From contig JBIKKP010000008.1 of the NCBI GenBank assembly GCA_044360285.1, forward strand, positions 1 through 46,041: DNA of 46,041 nucleotides, written 5' to 3'. Below the pieces are notes generated by a model, which saw only the letters and a list, made by a program, of their open reading frames with translations, made no database searches and had not been told where the DNA came from. The position numbers and the translations under genes are program-made. This DNA comes from UBA2645 sp044360285 (lineage in GTDB: Bacteria > Pseudomonadota > Alphaproteobacteria > Rickettsiales > UBA1997). Shown here piece after piece: positions 33,755-42,397 of this stretch; within the stretch, counting starts at the first letter, position 1, and each line of letters starts with the position of its first letter.

Positions 33755-34083
33755 AATTTACTCAAAATTAATTCTATTTTCTTCTTAAGAACAACGAGAT
33801 CGCTTTCCACAACTTGCTTCAAATTTTCGACATCAACGCTGCCATATTCATGAATTATGCGATGACGTACTCCAACTATGTTTCTCCAAGGAATTTCCGG
33901 GTTTTCCACCTTAACTTTTTCAGAGATCTTGCTCGCTGCTTCCCCAATAATGGCAATTGAGTAAGCAATCGCCATAAGAGTTTTTCGATCATCTAATCCC
34001 GAGCTTACGTAAAAATTTTCGATGTCAGCAATCGCATTCAAAATATCGCGAAGACGGATAAAATCAGAATCAATTTTTTTCAT
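33751..34083 (-). CDS. hepT: HepT-like HEPN toxin RNase (DUF86)
   Basis: A 110-residue HEPN-domain protein. The catalytic motif RX4HXY is intact: R73, H78 and Y80 in VRHRIIHEY. In the HepT-MntA (type VII) systems, HepT is a tRNA- or mRNA-cutting toxin, and MntA silences it by adding AMP to the motif tyrosine. The mntA partner lies 2 nt upstream. The pair sits inside a tight housekeeping operon between aroQ and an ABC ATPase, which is unusual for a mobile toxin-antitoxin module. Confidence 0.88.
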   Translation of the reverse strand: MKKIDSDFIRLRDILNAIADIENFYVSSGLDDRKTLMAIAYSIAIIGEAASKISEKVKVENPEIPWRNIVGVRHRIIHEYGSVDVENLKQVVESDLVVLKKKIELILSKF

Positions 34084-34085
34084 GG

Positions 34086-34376
34086 CTAAAGAGGGCGCGC
34101 TTCGTTAAAAATAAATTCTTTAAATTCTGGTCTTAACACTCGATCAGATAGAAGATCAACCTTACAGCCGAGAAGCTCTTCTAAATCTAGACTCAAGCCC
34201 GCTTCGTCAAATAATGAAGCTCCTTTTTTGAAGTGAACCAAAAAATCCACATCACTTTTTTCAGTTTCCTCACCCCTAACAACAGAACCAAAAATTCGAA
34301 CATTTTCCGCCTTATATTTAGCAGCAATTCCAAGAATTTGTTGCCGATATTTTGTGCGAATTGTCTCTAAATTCAT
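34086..34376 (-). CDS. mntA: MntA-like nucleotidyltransferase antitoxin
   Basis: A 96-residue minimal nucleotidyltransferase. It has the full GSX10DXD motif: G30-S31, then D42 and D44 in GSVVRGEETEKSDVD. The C-terminal LDLEELLGCKVDLLSDRVL block is common in MntA proteins. It should AMPylate HepT at Y80 and so neutralise it. It overlaps aroQ by 4 nt and precedes hepT by 2 nt, the common antitoxin-first order. Confidence 0.88.
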   Translation of the reverse strand: MNLETIRTKYRQQILGIAAKYKAENVRIFGSVVRGEETEKSDVDFLVHFKKGASLFDEAGLSLDLEELLGCKVDLLSDRVLRPEFKEFIFNEARPL

Positions 34377-34810
34377 TTTCTCACCATGTTATTCATCGCC
34401 AGCAGCGCAATTGTATAGCCTTCGGCGCCAAGGCCGCAGATAACTCCATCAACAACATCACTTAAAAACGAATGATGGCGGAATTCTTCGCGCTTAAAAA
34501 TGTTGGAAATATGCAACTCAATTTTTGGCTTTTTGTAAATTTCTAAAGCATCACGAATGGCCACCGAGGTGTGAGTGTAGGCCGCTGCATTGATTATAAT
34601 TCCATCAAATTCATCCAAAGCTTCATGAATTGCGCTAACCAACTCGCTTTCCGAATTTGATTGACGCAACTCAACTTCAATTTCCAACTCTCCTCCAAGC
34701 GCCAAACAATCATCAGAAATCGATTTCAGTGATACGTCGCCATAAATCTCCTTGTCGCGCAAATGCAGTAAATTGAGGTTTGGACCGTTTAAAATCAGAA
34801 TTTTTTTCAT
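34373..34810 (-). CDS. aroQ: 3-dehydroquinate dehydratase, type II
   Basis: AroQ dehydrates 3-dehydroquinate in the shikimate pathway to aromatic amino acids and folate. LILNGPNLNLLHLRDKEIYG carries the catalytic Y23, INAAAYTHTSVAIRDAL holds the conserved Asn and His, and ELHISNIFKREEFRHHSF is the third signature. At 145 residues it matches the small dodecameric type II enzyme. It overlaps pssA by 4 nt and mntA by 4 nt. Confidence 0.96.
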   Translation of the reverse strand: MKKILILNGPNLNLLHLRDKEIYGDVSLKSISDDCLALGGELEIEVELRQSNSESELVSAIHEALDEFDGIIINAAAYTHTSVAIRDALEIYKKPKIELHISNIFKREEFRHHSFLSDVVDGVICGLGAEGYTIALLAMNNMVRK

Positions 34811-35589
34811 TTTTTCATCGCCTCTAATTCAATTTTGATGTAGTAAAAAATTGTGATTGGAATCGATATTGCGTAAGTGACGCCAATTACCGCCAAAGCC
34901 AACCAAGGCCTCACCAAAAGACCAATGATGATTGAGCCCAAAATCAGCAAAGTGAGGTAGGCATATTCATTTTTGATTGGAATTCTTTTGATCGAAATTG
35001 TTGGAACACGGCTTGCCATAAGAACTGCCAGACACGCGGTATAAGTAATTACAAGGATTGGTTTAGAGTAAAAACCATCGCCAAACTCATAGGTCAAAAC
35101 CATAGGAAGCATTGTCATTGCTGCTCCAACCGGCGCTGGAATTCCTTTAAAAAAGTATTTTTCTAAAATTGGATTAACCGATTTTTTGGTCATATCAACA
35201 TTAAAACGTGCCAAACGAATTGCCCCGCAGACCGCAAAAAATAAGACCAAAGCCCAATCTAAGCCTTGAATATCGCCATAAGAATTAACCCAAGAATAGA
35301 TCACAAAACCAGGCGTAACGCCGAAATTCACGAAGTCGACCAAAGAATCGAGCTGCGCACCAAAGTCGCTGCTAGAGTTGAGGAAGCGCGCCAATCGGCC
35401 ATCCATGCCATCCATGAAGCCGGCAATCAGCAGAAATACTGAAGCGCGAGTAAAGTCACCGAGTACAGAATAACGAATTGCTGATAAAGCGATACATAAG
35501 CTGGCTAAAGTCACCACATTTGGCAAAAGGCTGACAAGCGGGAAACGGCCTGATTCGGCGTCACGAATCTTTTTAATAATTTTCGTCAT
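34807..35589 (-). CDS. pssA: CDP-diacylglycerol--serine O-phosphatidyltransferase
   Basis: PssA makes phosphatidylserine, the precursor of phosphatidylethanolamine, in the inner membrane. The CDP-alcohol transferase motif DG(x2)AR(x8)G(x3)D(x3)D is complete in the stretch DGRLARF...DFGAQLDSLVD. Several hydrophobic segments follow, as expected. I start at the ATG at 35589 (260 residues, MTKIIKKIRDAESGRFPL); a TTG at 35628 would add 13 residues with no support. It opens the long minus-strand block and is divergent from tkt by 96 nt. Confidence 0.92.
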   Translation of the reverse strand: MTKIIKKIRDAESGRFPLVSLLPNVVTLASLCIALSAIRYSVLGDFTRASVFLLIAGFMDGMDGRLARFLNSSSDFGAQLDSLVDFVNFGVTPGFVIYSWVNSYGDIQGLDWALVLFFAVCGAIRLARFNVDMTKKSVNPILEKYFFKGIPAPVGAAMTMLPMVLTYEFGDGFYSKPILVITYTACLAVLMASRVPTISIKRIPIKNEYAYLTLLILGSIIIGLLVRPWLALAVIGVTYAISIPITIFYYIKIELEAMKK

Positions 35590-35685
35590 TTTGGAAGAAT
35601 TTTCGAAGTTGCTTACAAGGAAAAGCAAAAATAGTTTTTGCTAGCGAGATGCAAATAAAGCAACTCTTCAAACACTTTTCCAAAA

Positions 35686-37674
35686 ATGAGTAAAAGAATC
35701 GAAAAACCCCTCGCAAAAGCGATGGCGAATTGTCTACGTTTTTTGTCAATCGATGCCGTTGAACGCGCTAATTCTGGGCATCCGGGCATGCCAATGGGAA
35801 TGGCTGATGTTGCAACAATTTTGTTTGGCGAATTCTTAAAATTTGACGCAAAAAATCCGCATTGGCTCAATCGCGATCGCTTCATTTTATCGGCCGGACA
35901 TGGATCGATGCTGCTCTATTCTTTGCTCTATCTCACCGGCTATGAAGACATCTCAATTGATGACATAAAAAATTTCCGCCAACTTCATTCAAAATGCGCC
36001 GGACATCCAGAATTTGGCCACCTGAGCGGAATTGAAACCACAACCGGACCTTTGGGCCAAGGCATCACCAACGCTGTTGGAATGGCACTTGCTGCAAAAA
36101 TGCTTGCTGCACGCATCGGCGATAATTTGATCAATAACAAAACTTACTGCATCGCCGGTGATGGCTGTTTGATGGAAGGAATTGCGCAAGAAGCGATTTC
36201 AATTGCTGGACACCTCAAACTTAACAACCTCGTGGTTTTGTGGGACAATAACTCGATCTCAATTGATGGCAAAACCAGCATCGCCACTTCTGAAAATATG
36301 CGTATGCGTTTTGAGTCTTGCAGCTTCGACGTTATCGAAATCGATGGTCACAATTTCGATGAAATCAGAAGTGCTCTAAGCAAGGCACAGAGCGCGTCCA
36401 AGCCAGTGATGATTGATTGCAAAACCACTATTGGTTTTGGTTCACCAAGCAAAGCTGGGTCAGAAAAATGTCACGGTTCGCCTCTTGGAAAAGATGAAGT
36501 TGCAAAAGTTCGCGAGGCTCTTGGATGGGCACACGAAGCTTTTGAAATTCCACAAGATTTACTAAAAAATTGGCGTGAAGTTGGACAAAAATCAGCGCCA
36601 GAATTTACAAAATGGCAACAAGAATATGCAAAACTTGAACCAGCCAAGAAAGCAGAGCTAGAGCGTATTCTGGCTAAAAAACTTCCAGCAGATTTTTCAC
36701 AAAAATTCGCTGAATTTAAGCAAAAACTTATCGTCGAAAAACCAAAACAAGCCACACGCAAATCTTCGCATGTCACCTTGGAATTCCTCACTGCACAACT
36801 TCCAGAATTAATTGGTGGTTCAGCAGATTTAACTGAATCGGTTCTAACTAAAACTTCGCACCTCAAAACACTTTCCGCTGAAAATTTTGCCGGCAGCTAC
36901 ATCCATTACGGTGTGCGCGAACACGCCATGGGCGCAATTATGAACGCCCTTGCCCTTTACGGAAGTTTTGTGCCTTTTGGCGGCACTTTCTTGGTTTTCT
37001 CTGACTACATGAAGCCGGCAATTCGCTTAGCGGCTTTGATGAGACAGCGTCTGATCTACATTTTTACGCATGACTCAATTGGCCTTGGCGAAGATGGTCC
37101 AACGCATCAACCAATCGAACATTTGGCAATGCTGCGCGGCGTACCTCATCTCAAGGTTTTTCGCCCGTGCGACGCACTAGAAACTGCAGTTTGTTTTGAG
37201 CTTGCTTTGAACAATCATGACGGCCCGTCGGCTATGATTTTAACTCGTCAAAACTTAGAATTTGTTACAAAAAACGATGATGCGAAACTTGGCGCTTATG
37301 TTTTAAGCGATGTTGAAAATCCTGACGCCGTAATCATTGCAACTGGTTCAGAAGTTAGCGTTGCACTGCAAGCACAAGAAAAATTGAAAGCGCATCAAAT
37401 CAATGCCCGCGTCGTTTCGGCGCCATGCTTTGAAATCTTTAATCAGCAAAGCGAAAGCTATAAAAAGCAGGTTTTGGGCGATGAAAAAATCCTCAAAATC
37501 GGTGTTGAAGCAGCAATCAAGCAAGGCTGGGAAAGTTATATCGGCGCGGATGGAATTTTCTTTGGCATGAATGATTTCGGCGCTTCAGCGAAAGCCGAGG
37601 ACTTATTCAAACATTTTGGCATTACCGCAGAAAATATCTGCGAAAAGATTAGACAAAAACTGAAGCGTTGCTAA
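35686..37674 (+). CDS. tkt: Transketolase
   Basis: A full-length, 662-residue transketolase of the pentose phosphate pathway. ThDP motif GDGCLMEG with the later WDNNSISIDG is intact, the N-terminal block ANSGHPGMPMGMAD and the YGVREHAMGAI glutamate are present, and GGSADLTES marks the second domain. The insert region around 290-340 has lost some typical length but keeps frame. Its existence makes the split transketolase pair at 22649-24347 look specialised. Followed after 85 nt by the skp-like gene. Confidence 0.96.
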   Translation: MSKRIEKPLAKAMANCLRFLSIDAVERANSGHPGMPMGMADVATILFGEFLKFDAKNPHWLNRDRFILSAGHGSMLLYSLLYLTGYEDISIDDIKNFRQLHSKCAGHPEFGHLSGIETTTGPLGQGITNAVGMALAAKMLAARIGDNLINNKTYCIAGDGCLMEGIAQEAISIAGHLKLNNLVVLWDNNSISIDGKTSIATSENMRMRFESCSFDVIEIDGHNFDEIRSALSKAQSASKPVMIDCKTTIGFGSPSKAGSEKCHGSPLGKDEVAKVREALGWAHEAFEIPQDLLKNWREVGQKSAPEFTKWQQEYAKLEPAKKAELERILAKKLPADFSQKFAEFKQKLIVEKPKQATRKSSHVTLEFLTAQLPELIGGSADLTESVLTKTSHLKTLSAENFAGSYIHYGVREHAMGAIMNALALYGSFVPFGGTFLVFSDYMKPAIRLAALMRQRLIYIFTHDSIGLGEDGPTHQPIEHLAMLRGVPHLKVFRPCDALETAVCFELALNNHDGPSAMILTRQNLEFVTKNDDAKLGAYVLSDVENPDAVIIATGSEVSVALQAQEKLKAHQINARVVSAPCFEIFNQQSESYKKQVLGDEKILKIGVEAAIKQGWESYIGADGIFFGMNDFGASAKAEDLFKHFGITAENICEKIRQKLKRC

Positions 37675-37759
37675 GTAATTTCGTCAAAATAACTTTTTTT
37701 GGCGTTTTAGAAAAACCTTCTTCAGGCCACCACCATCAACGTTTCAACAAACTTTAAGT

Positions 37760-38284
37760 ATGAAAAAAAATCTCCTAATTACTGCAGCAATTTTTGCGCT
37801 TTTTTCGTTCAACGCTCAAGCTGGAAAAGTTGGAATTCTTGACGTCGAAAAGATCGTTAAAGAATCGCTCGCAATGCGCGACATCCAAAGCAAAATCAGC
37901 AAAAAACAAGACGAATATCAAAAAGAAGTTAGCACTAAACAAAAAACTCTCGAAGCAGAACAAAAAAAGATCGAAGGCAAACGTTCAGTTCTTTCTGCTG
38001 AAGCTTTTGAAAAAGAAACTGCCGCTTTTGAGAAAAAAGTTGATGACTTAAAAACTTACGTCGATCGCAAACAAAACAGCCTAAAAAAAGCTTCTCTAGA
38101 GAGTATGGGCAAAGTTAATGACAAGATAAAAGACATCATTGCCGACCTTTCAAAAGAAAATGATTTCGACGTTATTGTTCCTGCTTCACAAACTCTTTTC
38201 TACAAAGACAGTCTCGATGTTTCGGAAGAAGTGCTCAAAAGATTGAACAAAAAAATCACCAAAGTTGACGTGAAATTCGAATAG
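37760..38284 (+). CDS. skp: OmpH/Skp-family periplasmic chaperone
   Basis: A 174-residue secreted protein. The signal peptide ends AQA with cleavage predicted after A21. The mature part begins GKVGILDVEKIVKES, like the Skp start, then a long charged coiled coil (about 40-120, very rich in K and E), and a small beta/alpha end with DVIVPASQTLFYKDSLDVSEEVLKR... style sequence typical of OmpH. Skp escorts unfolded outer-membrane proteins to the Bam complex, matching BamB in this window. A strong terminator follows. Confidence 0.85.
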   Translation: MKKNLLITAAIFALFSFNAQAGKVGILDVEKIVKESLAMRDIQSKISKKQDEYQKEVSTKQKTLEAEQKKIEGKRSVLSAEAFEKETAAFEKKVDDLKTYVDRKQNSLKKASLESMGKVNDKIKDIIADLSKENDFDVIVPASQTLFYKDSLDVSEEVLKRLNKKITKVDVKFE

Positions 38285-38304
38285 AATCGAAGGACTCTGT
38301 TCAC

Positions 38305-38345
38305 AAAAAAACCCCGCCAGAATTTCGGTTCTGGCGGGGTTTTTT
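38305..38345. terminator. Strong bidirectional rho-independent terminator
   Basis: A perfect 12-bp stem ACCCCGCCAGAA/TTCTGGCGGGGT (38311-38322 with 38329-38340) with a 6-nt loop is flanked by A-run on the left and T-run on the right. It ends skp transcription and, having A/T tracts on both sides, can also stop the minus-strand GT4 gene coming from the right. Confidence 0.93.
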
Positions 38346-38363
38346 GTTGCAAGAAACTTAAGC

Positions 38364-38444
38364 GTCATACTTCGACAGGCTCAGTATGACTACCTTTGTG
38401 CTTGCGGGGAAAAAGCTGAGTCATGCTGAGCCTGTCGAAGCATG
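38364..38444. repeat. CTTCGACAGGCTCAG-type inverted repeat pair
   Basis: The left arm (38364-38390) and right arm (38420-38444) are inverted copies with 23 of 25 bases pairing, separated by about 29 nt. Same family as in valS (17336-17410) and before bamB/valS (19588-19634). Confidence 0.9.
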
Positions 38445-38464
38445 CGCCTCATTTACTAGCTGCT

Positions 38465-38549
38465 GGGCGGCATTTGTAATGCCGCCCGGAAGTTCATGCC
38501 AGAGAGAATATTTTGCATGAACCTGTGGGCGGAGTTACAAACTCCGCCC
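38465..38549. repeat. REP-like three-hairpin element, copy B
   Basis: Stem 1 GGGCGGCATT/AATGCCGCCC with TGT loop (38465-38487); stem 2 GTTCATGC/GCATGAAC (38492-38499 with 38515-38522); stem 3 GGGCGGAGTT/AACTCCGCCC with ACA loop (38527-38549). The order, loops and stem 2 match copy A at 8189-8293, while stem 3 differs in bases but stays paired. It lies 10 nt past the GT4 stop, and like copy A follows directly on a gene end. The 275-nt gap 38285-38559 holds only this, the other repeat and the terminator. Confidence 0.85.
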
Positions 38550-38559
38550 AGCTATGAGG

Positions 38560-39648
38560 TTACTCACACCCCTTTTCAATAGCCATCGCACAAATTTCGT
38601 GCAGCCTTTTGCCAACGATTTCGGCAGTATAATTTTTGAAGAAACATTCAAAAGCCCTGGCAGCCATAGCGCGAGCAAATTCTTCATTACTTACCAAACG
38701 CTGAATTGCATCAGCAAGCAACGTTGGCATTTTTTCCTGGTCGTCTTTTGAAACCTTCAGCCCGTTAATTTCGTTCTCAATAATATCATCCGGACCCCAA
38801 GAGTTGCTAGAAACAAGCGGCGTAGAGTAAAGCATGGCCTCAAGCAAAACTATGCCAAAAGTTTCGGCAAGAGACGGCAAAACAAAAATATCAATTGAGT
38901 CAAAAAATTCACGCTTGGCGTCAGTCCAGCCAAGGATTTTAAAGTTATTTTCTAAACCAAGTTCCTGAGCCAATTTATTGAGTGGCTCTTCCATTGGCCC
39001 TACTCCGCCAATGACATAAGTTGCTTCAATTCCACGCTCGCGCAAAATTGCCATCGCTTGTAAAGTTTTTTCAAAAAACTTTTCTGGATAAAGTCGCCCA
39101 AGCGAACCAAGTCGAATAGGTTTGCGAAATTTTTGTTTGACAAGCGGCATAAAATCTTTTGGCACTTCAATCATATTTGGAATGACTAACGCACGATCTT
39201 TATGCTTTCCGGCGGCAATTAATTCACGACTAAAGTGAGAATTTACTGTTAAAACAAAATCAGCTTTAAGGAATTTTTTTGGCTTAATTCCGTGATCAAT
39301 TGCAATAATTGGAAATTTTTTGAGCGAAAAAAAACGGGCCAAACGCGCAAAAAACAAAGCACGGCCAGAGTGACAAATTGCTACGTCGGCTTGGTATTTT
39401 ACAAAAAGATGAGCAAGACGAAATATCGAAAAAAAATCGCCCTGACTGAAAGCGGGAAGCTCAAAATAATGCGAACCAACTCTGCGAACGTGCTCGCTAT
39501 AAACCATTTTCGGTTTGCCAACGGAAAAAACTTCATTGCCGTTTAACGTCAGATATTTTGCGTAGTCGATGAAAGCGCGCTCCACACCAAGAATTTGGTT
39601 GTCATGCGCCGATTTTTTGAAATTAAAGAGAATGTTAAAAATTTTCAT
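38560..39648 (-). CDS. Family 4 glycosyltransferase
   Basis: A 362-residue GT-B enzyme. The C-terminal domain carries RLGSLGRLYPEKFFEKTLQA, the KILGWTDAKREFFDSIDIFVLPSLAETFGIVLLEAM region (quoted in part: PSLAETFGIVLLEAM) with the conserved EX7E, and SNSWGPDDII. The N-terminal domain contains ICHSGRALFFARLAR and AIDHGIKPKKF. GT4 enzymes build LPS core, O-antigen or glycolipids from nucleotide sugars. It stands alone between the repeat region and the M23 gene, so its acceptor is not indicated by context. Confidence 0.85.
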   Translation of the reverse strand: MKIFNILFNFKKSAHDNQILGVERAFIDYAKYLTLNGNEVFSVGKPKMVYSEHVRRVGSHYFELPAFSQGDFFSIFRLAHLFVKYQADVAICHSGRALFFARLARFFSLKKFPIIAIDHGIKPKKFLKADFVLTVNSHFSRELIAAGKHKDRALVIPNMIEVPKDFMPLVKQKFRKPIRLGSLGRLYPEKFFEKTLQAMAILRERGIEATYVIGGVGPMEEPLNKLAQELGLENNFKILGWTDAKREFFDSIDIFVLPSLAETFGIVLLEAMLYSTPLVSSNSWGPDDIIENEINGLKVSKDDQEKMPTLLADAIQRLVSNEEFARAMAARAFECFFKNYTAEIVGKRLHEICAMAIEKGCE

Positions 39649-39660
39649 GAAAGTGATGAA

Positions 39661-41055
39661 CTAGCGACGAATTTGATTTGGAATGTTTTTGCGATAACGA
39701 TCGATTTCGTCTTTCAAGGCGGCGAAGCGCGTCAATTCTTTGCCAGATAATTTTAAGCCAGAAGTTGCTTTAACTTTCGACGGATTGATTTGGTTGCCGC
39801 GATAAAGAACCTCAAAGTGCAAATGTGGGCCGGTAGATCTTCCTGTCGTTCCAACATAAGCAATTACGTCACCTTGCTTCACTTTTGAGCCAAGATGAAA
39901 TTTGCGATTGAAGCGGCTGGCGTGACCGTAGGCGGTGGCATATTCAGCACTATGTTTGATTTGCACATAATTTCCATAACCGCCCTTCACGCCAAAATGA
40001 ACAATTGTACCATTTCCAGCAGCAAGAATTGGTGTTCCAGTTGAGGCGGCAAAATCAGTTCCTTTATGCATTTTAGAATAACCAAGAATTGGGTGACGTC
40101 TCATGCCAAAACCCGAAGAAACGCGCGCACCGTTGATTGGAGTACGCAACAATGATTTGCGCACACTATTTCCCTTAGCATCAAAATACTCGACCTTGCC
40201 GTTGATCTTGTGCATGTAGATTTCGATGGTGCGATTTTGCAGCATCAATGAGGAGAAAAGCACATTGCCATCGCGCAACTTTTTGCCATCTTCTGAATAA
40301 AAACTTTCTACCAACATTTCAAAACGATCACCGCCATGAAGATCGCGCTGGAAGTCAAGTTCATAACCATAGAGGTTAATCATATTCATCATCGAGGTTG
40401 GAGAAATTCCAGACTGCACACCGTCAACAAAAAGTCCGTTTTTAATCGTACCGTAATAGCGCGAAATGTAGCGCATAGTTTTGATCTCTTTTTCTTTAGC
40501 GCTATATTCGCCATCAGCTTGACGCGAAACAACAATTTGCTTCTCGCTTGATGGTGAAAAGCTGACATTTTCAACCAAAACTTTACGTTCAACATCGGCG
40601 CCATCACTTGATTTTGCTGGGTCGTAGCCGATTTTTACTTTATATTTTACGATGATGTGATCGCCGCTGGAAATATCTTTTAGGTTATGAACTTTTTTCA
40701 TTGCCGCCAAAATTGCAAAAACGTCTTGCTCGGGCGCACCGACATTTAGCAACACCTTCAACATTGTGTCACCCGATTTGAAGCGATGTTCAAAAACCTG
40801 CTCTTCATCAATATCAAAATTTACTCCAGAACCCGAGATATTGACAACAACTGGCGTTGTCAGGCGCTGATTTTCTTGCTTTTCGCGATAGTCAGCAAAA
40901 AGGTTTTGCCCATATTCAACGGCACGAAAAAGCAAAAAAGTAAGGATTATCAAGGTGACAACTGGCTTGAATAACCTGTGCTCAATAAGCGATTCAACAA
41001 GCGAAGACAGGTAATGCCCGTCTAGTTTGGGAAGTTTTTTTAAGTTCTTTTTCAA
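39661..41055 (-). CDS. M23-family peptidoglycan endopeptidase with membrane anchor
   Basis: About 464 residues if started at TTG 41055 (MKKNLKKLPKLDGHY). One membrane segment (31-46) is followed by a LysM-like or OapA-like region (EHRFKSGDTMLKVLLNVGA), then the LytM/M23 domain with zinc motif HKGTD (H330, D334) and HLHFE (H411, H413). These enzymes cut peptide cross-links during growth and division. No ATG exists between the anchor and 41240; the longer open frame to 41718 is antisense to carD. The start codon is therefore uncertain. Confidence 0.85.
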   Translation of the reverse strand: MKKNLKKLPKLDGHYLSSLVESLIEHRLFKPVVTLIILTFLLFRAVEYGQNLFADYREKQENQRLTTPVVVNISGSGVNFDIDEEQVFEHRFKSGDTMLKVLLNVGAPEQDVFAILAAMKKVHNLKDISSGDHIIVKYKVKIGYDPAKSSDGADVERKVLVENVSFSPSSEKQIVVSRQADGEYSAKEKEIKTMRYISRYYGTIKNGLFVDGVQSGISPTSMMNMINLYGYELDFQRDLHGGDRFEMLVESFYSEDGKKLRDGNVLFSSLMLQNRTIEIYMHKINGKVEYFDAKGNSVRKSLLRTPINGARVSSGFGMRRHPILGYSKMHKGTDFAASTGTPILAAGNGTIVHFGVKGGYGNYVQIKHSAEYATAYGHASRFNRKFHLGSKVKQGDVIAYVGTTGRSTGPHLHFEVLYRGNQINPSKVKATSGLKLSGKELTRFAALKDEIDRYRKNIPNQIRR

Positions 41056-41239
41056 GGAATTTTGTTTTTGGTGACTCGATTTTGAGCCTAGAGCCTCAAC
41101 GATTAGAAGCGAAATGAATTGTAAAAACGCTATTTTTACTTTTTTAAATGAGAATGTTTTTTTTAAAAAAATCTTGCTTGAAGTTAAATAGCATAAATCC
41201 TGCGCGAAACCCTTATATTCAAATAACCAAACAAATTTT

Positions 41240-42397
41240 ATGCCTGCAAAAAAAGCTAAGAAACCAGTGCCAAAAGCAAAAACAAAAGCTACTAAAAAAC
41301 CAGCTGTAAAAAAAGTCGCTGCTAAAAAAACTGCACCAAAAGTTACGCCAAAAAAACCAACTAAAACCGCTACAAAAGCTGCTAGTAAAAAACTTCCGGC
41401 TAAAAAAATTGTCGCAAAAAAAATTGAGAAAAAAGCTGTAAAAAAGCCAGCTCCACAAAAAGTGGTAAAAAAAGTTCTGCCAAAAAAAGCAGCTAAAGTT
41501 GTTGCAAAAAAAGAAGTAAAAGCAGCGAAAAAAATAGAAAAAATCAGCACCAAAAAAACTGAACAAAAAGCCGAACCTAAGCAATCTCTTGCCAAAGTGA
41601 TTTTGGCCAAAAATTCCAAAAACAGAGAAGAGCAAAAGCTGCAAAAAGCTGAGCCACTTCCAACAAAATCAATTTTCCTACGCAAATACGAAAACCGCTC
41701 CAACAAAGTCACCTTCAAGGTCGGTGACTATGCGGTTTATCCATCACACGGCGTTGGAAAAATTGTTGAGATCGAAAAAACCTCAATTCTTGATCAGGAA
41801 CTAAGCTGCTATTTGATGTATTTTGAGAGAGAAAAACTCACCATCAAAATTCCAACTACCAGCGCTGGCAGAATTGGCTTGCGTCCATTGATTTCTAAAT
41901 CGCAAGTTGATGAAGTTTTTGTGATTTTACGCAGCGGTGTCAAAAAATTAAAAGGCATGTGGTCACGCCGCGCTCAAGAATATGAAACAAAAATCAATTC
42001 TGGCGACATCACTTTGCTTGCCGAAGTTTTGCGCGATTTAACCCGCGACATTGAAGATAGCGAAAGATCTTACTCTGAGCGCATTATTTACGAAACTGCG
42101 ATTTATCGCCTTGCTAGCGAATACTCAGTTGTCTATGGCCTAAGCTTTGATGAAGCGAAAGATAAAGTAATTTCAACCGCAAAAGACAAACTCAACGCCG
42201 AAGGAAAGGTCATGCAAAAAGACGAGTTCGACGATTTCGACGACATCACCTCTAAATCTAAGGGCGACGATGAAGATTCCGAAGATGAAGACTCGGAAGA
42301 AGAGGAAGAAGATGAAGACAGCGACGAAGAAGATGATGATTTTGATTATGATGACGAAGATGAAGACGACGCGCCACGCAAAAAACGTAAAAAATAA
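41240..42397 (+). CDS. carD: CarD-family transcription regulator with histone-H1-like N-terminal arm and acidic tail
   Basis: A 385-residue protein in three parts. Residues 1-115 are a K/A/P/V-rich arm with 43 lysines in the first 110 positions, like histone H1 or bacterial HC1. Residues about 156-318 are a CarD/CdnL domain: FKVGDYAVYPSHGVGKIVEIE binds RNA polymerase beta, and LKGMWSRRAQEYETKINSGD starts the DNA-contacting helices. Residues 341-378 hold 30 Asp/Glu, ending in RKKRKK. Ordinary alphaproteobacterial CarD is near 170 residues. It stabilises open promoter complexes; the added arms suggest a nucleoid role (inference). The lolD ATG follows the stop directly. Confidence 0.88.
   Translation: MPAKKAKKPVPKAKTKATKKPAVKKVAAKKTAPKVTPKKPTKTATKAASKKLPAKKIVAKKIEKKAVKKPAPQKVVKKVLPKKAAKVVAKKEVKAAKKIEKISTKKTEQKAEPKQSLAKVILAKNSKNREEQKLQKAEPLPTKSIFLRKYENRSNKVTFKVGDYAVYPSHGVGKIVEIEKTSILDQELSCYLMYFEREKLTIKIPTTSAGRIGLRPLISKSQVDEVFVILRSGVKKLKGMWSRRAQEYETKINSGDITLLAEVLRDLTRDIEDSERSYSERIIYETAIYRLASEYSVVYGLSFDEAKDKVISTAKDKLNAEGKVMQKDEFDDFDDITSKSKGDDEDSEDEDSEEEEEDEDSDEEDDDFDYDDEDEDDAPRKKRKK

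Noticed and set aside
35590..35628. Longer PssA from a TTG
   Set aside because: Thirteen extra residues with no support; MTKIIKKIRD at 35589 is a plausible start.
36471..36866. 131-codon minus-strand open frame
   Set aside because: Antisense inside tkt, Ser/Phe/Cys-rich and without recognisable features.
41056..41718. N-terminal 221-residue extension of the M23 peptidase, rich in Phe and Ala
   Set aside because: It is the antisense of the carD lysine-rich arm; the hydrophobic look comes from reading AAA and GCT codons backwards, and carD has a clear CarD domain in the other direction.
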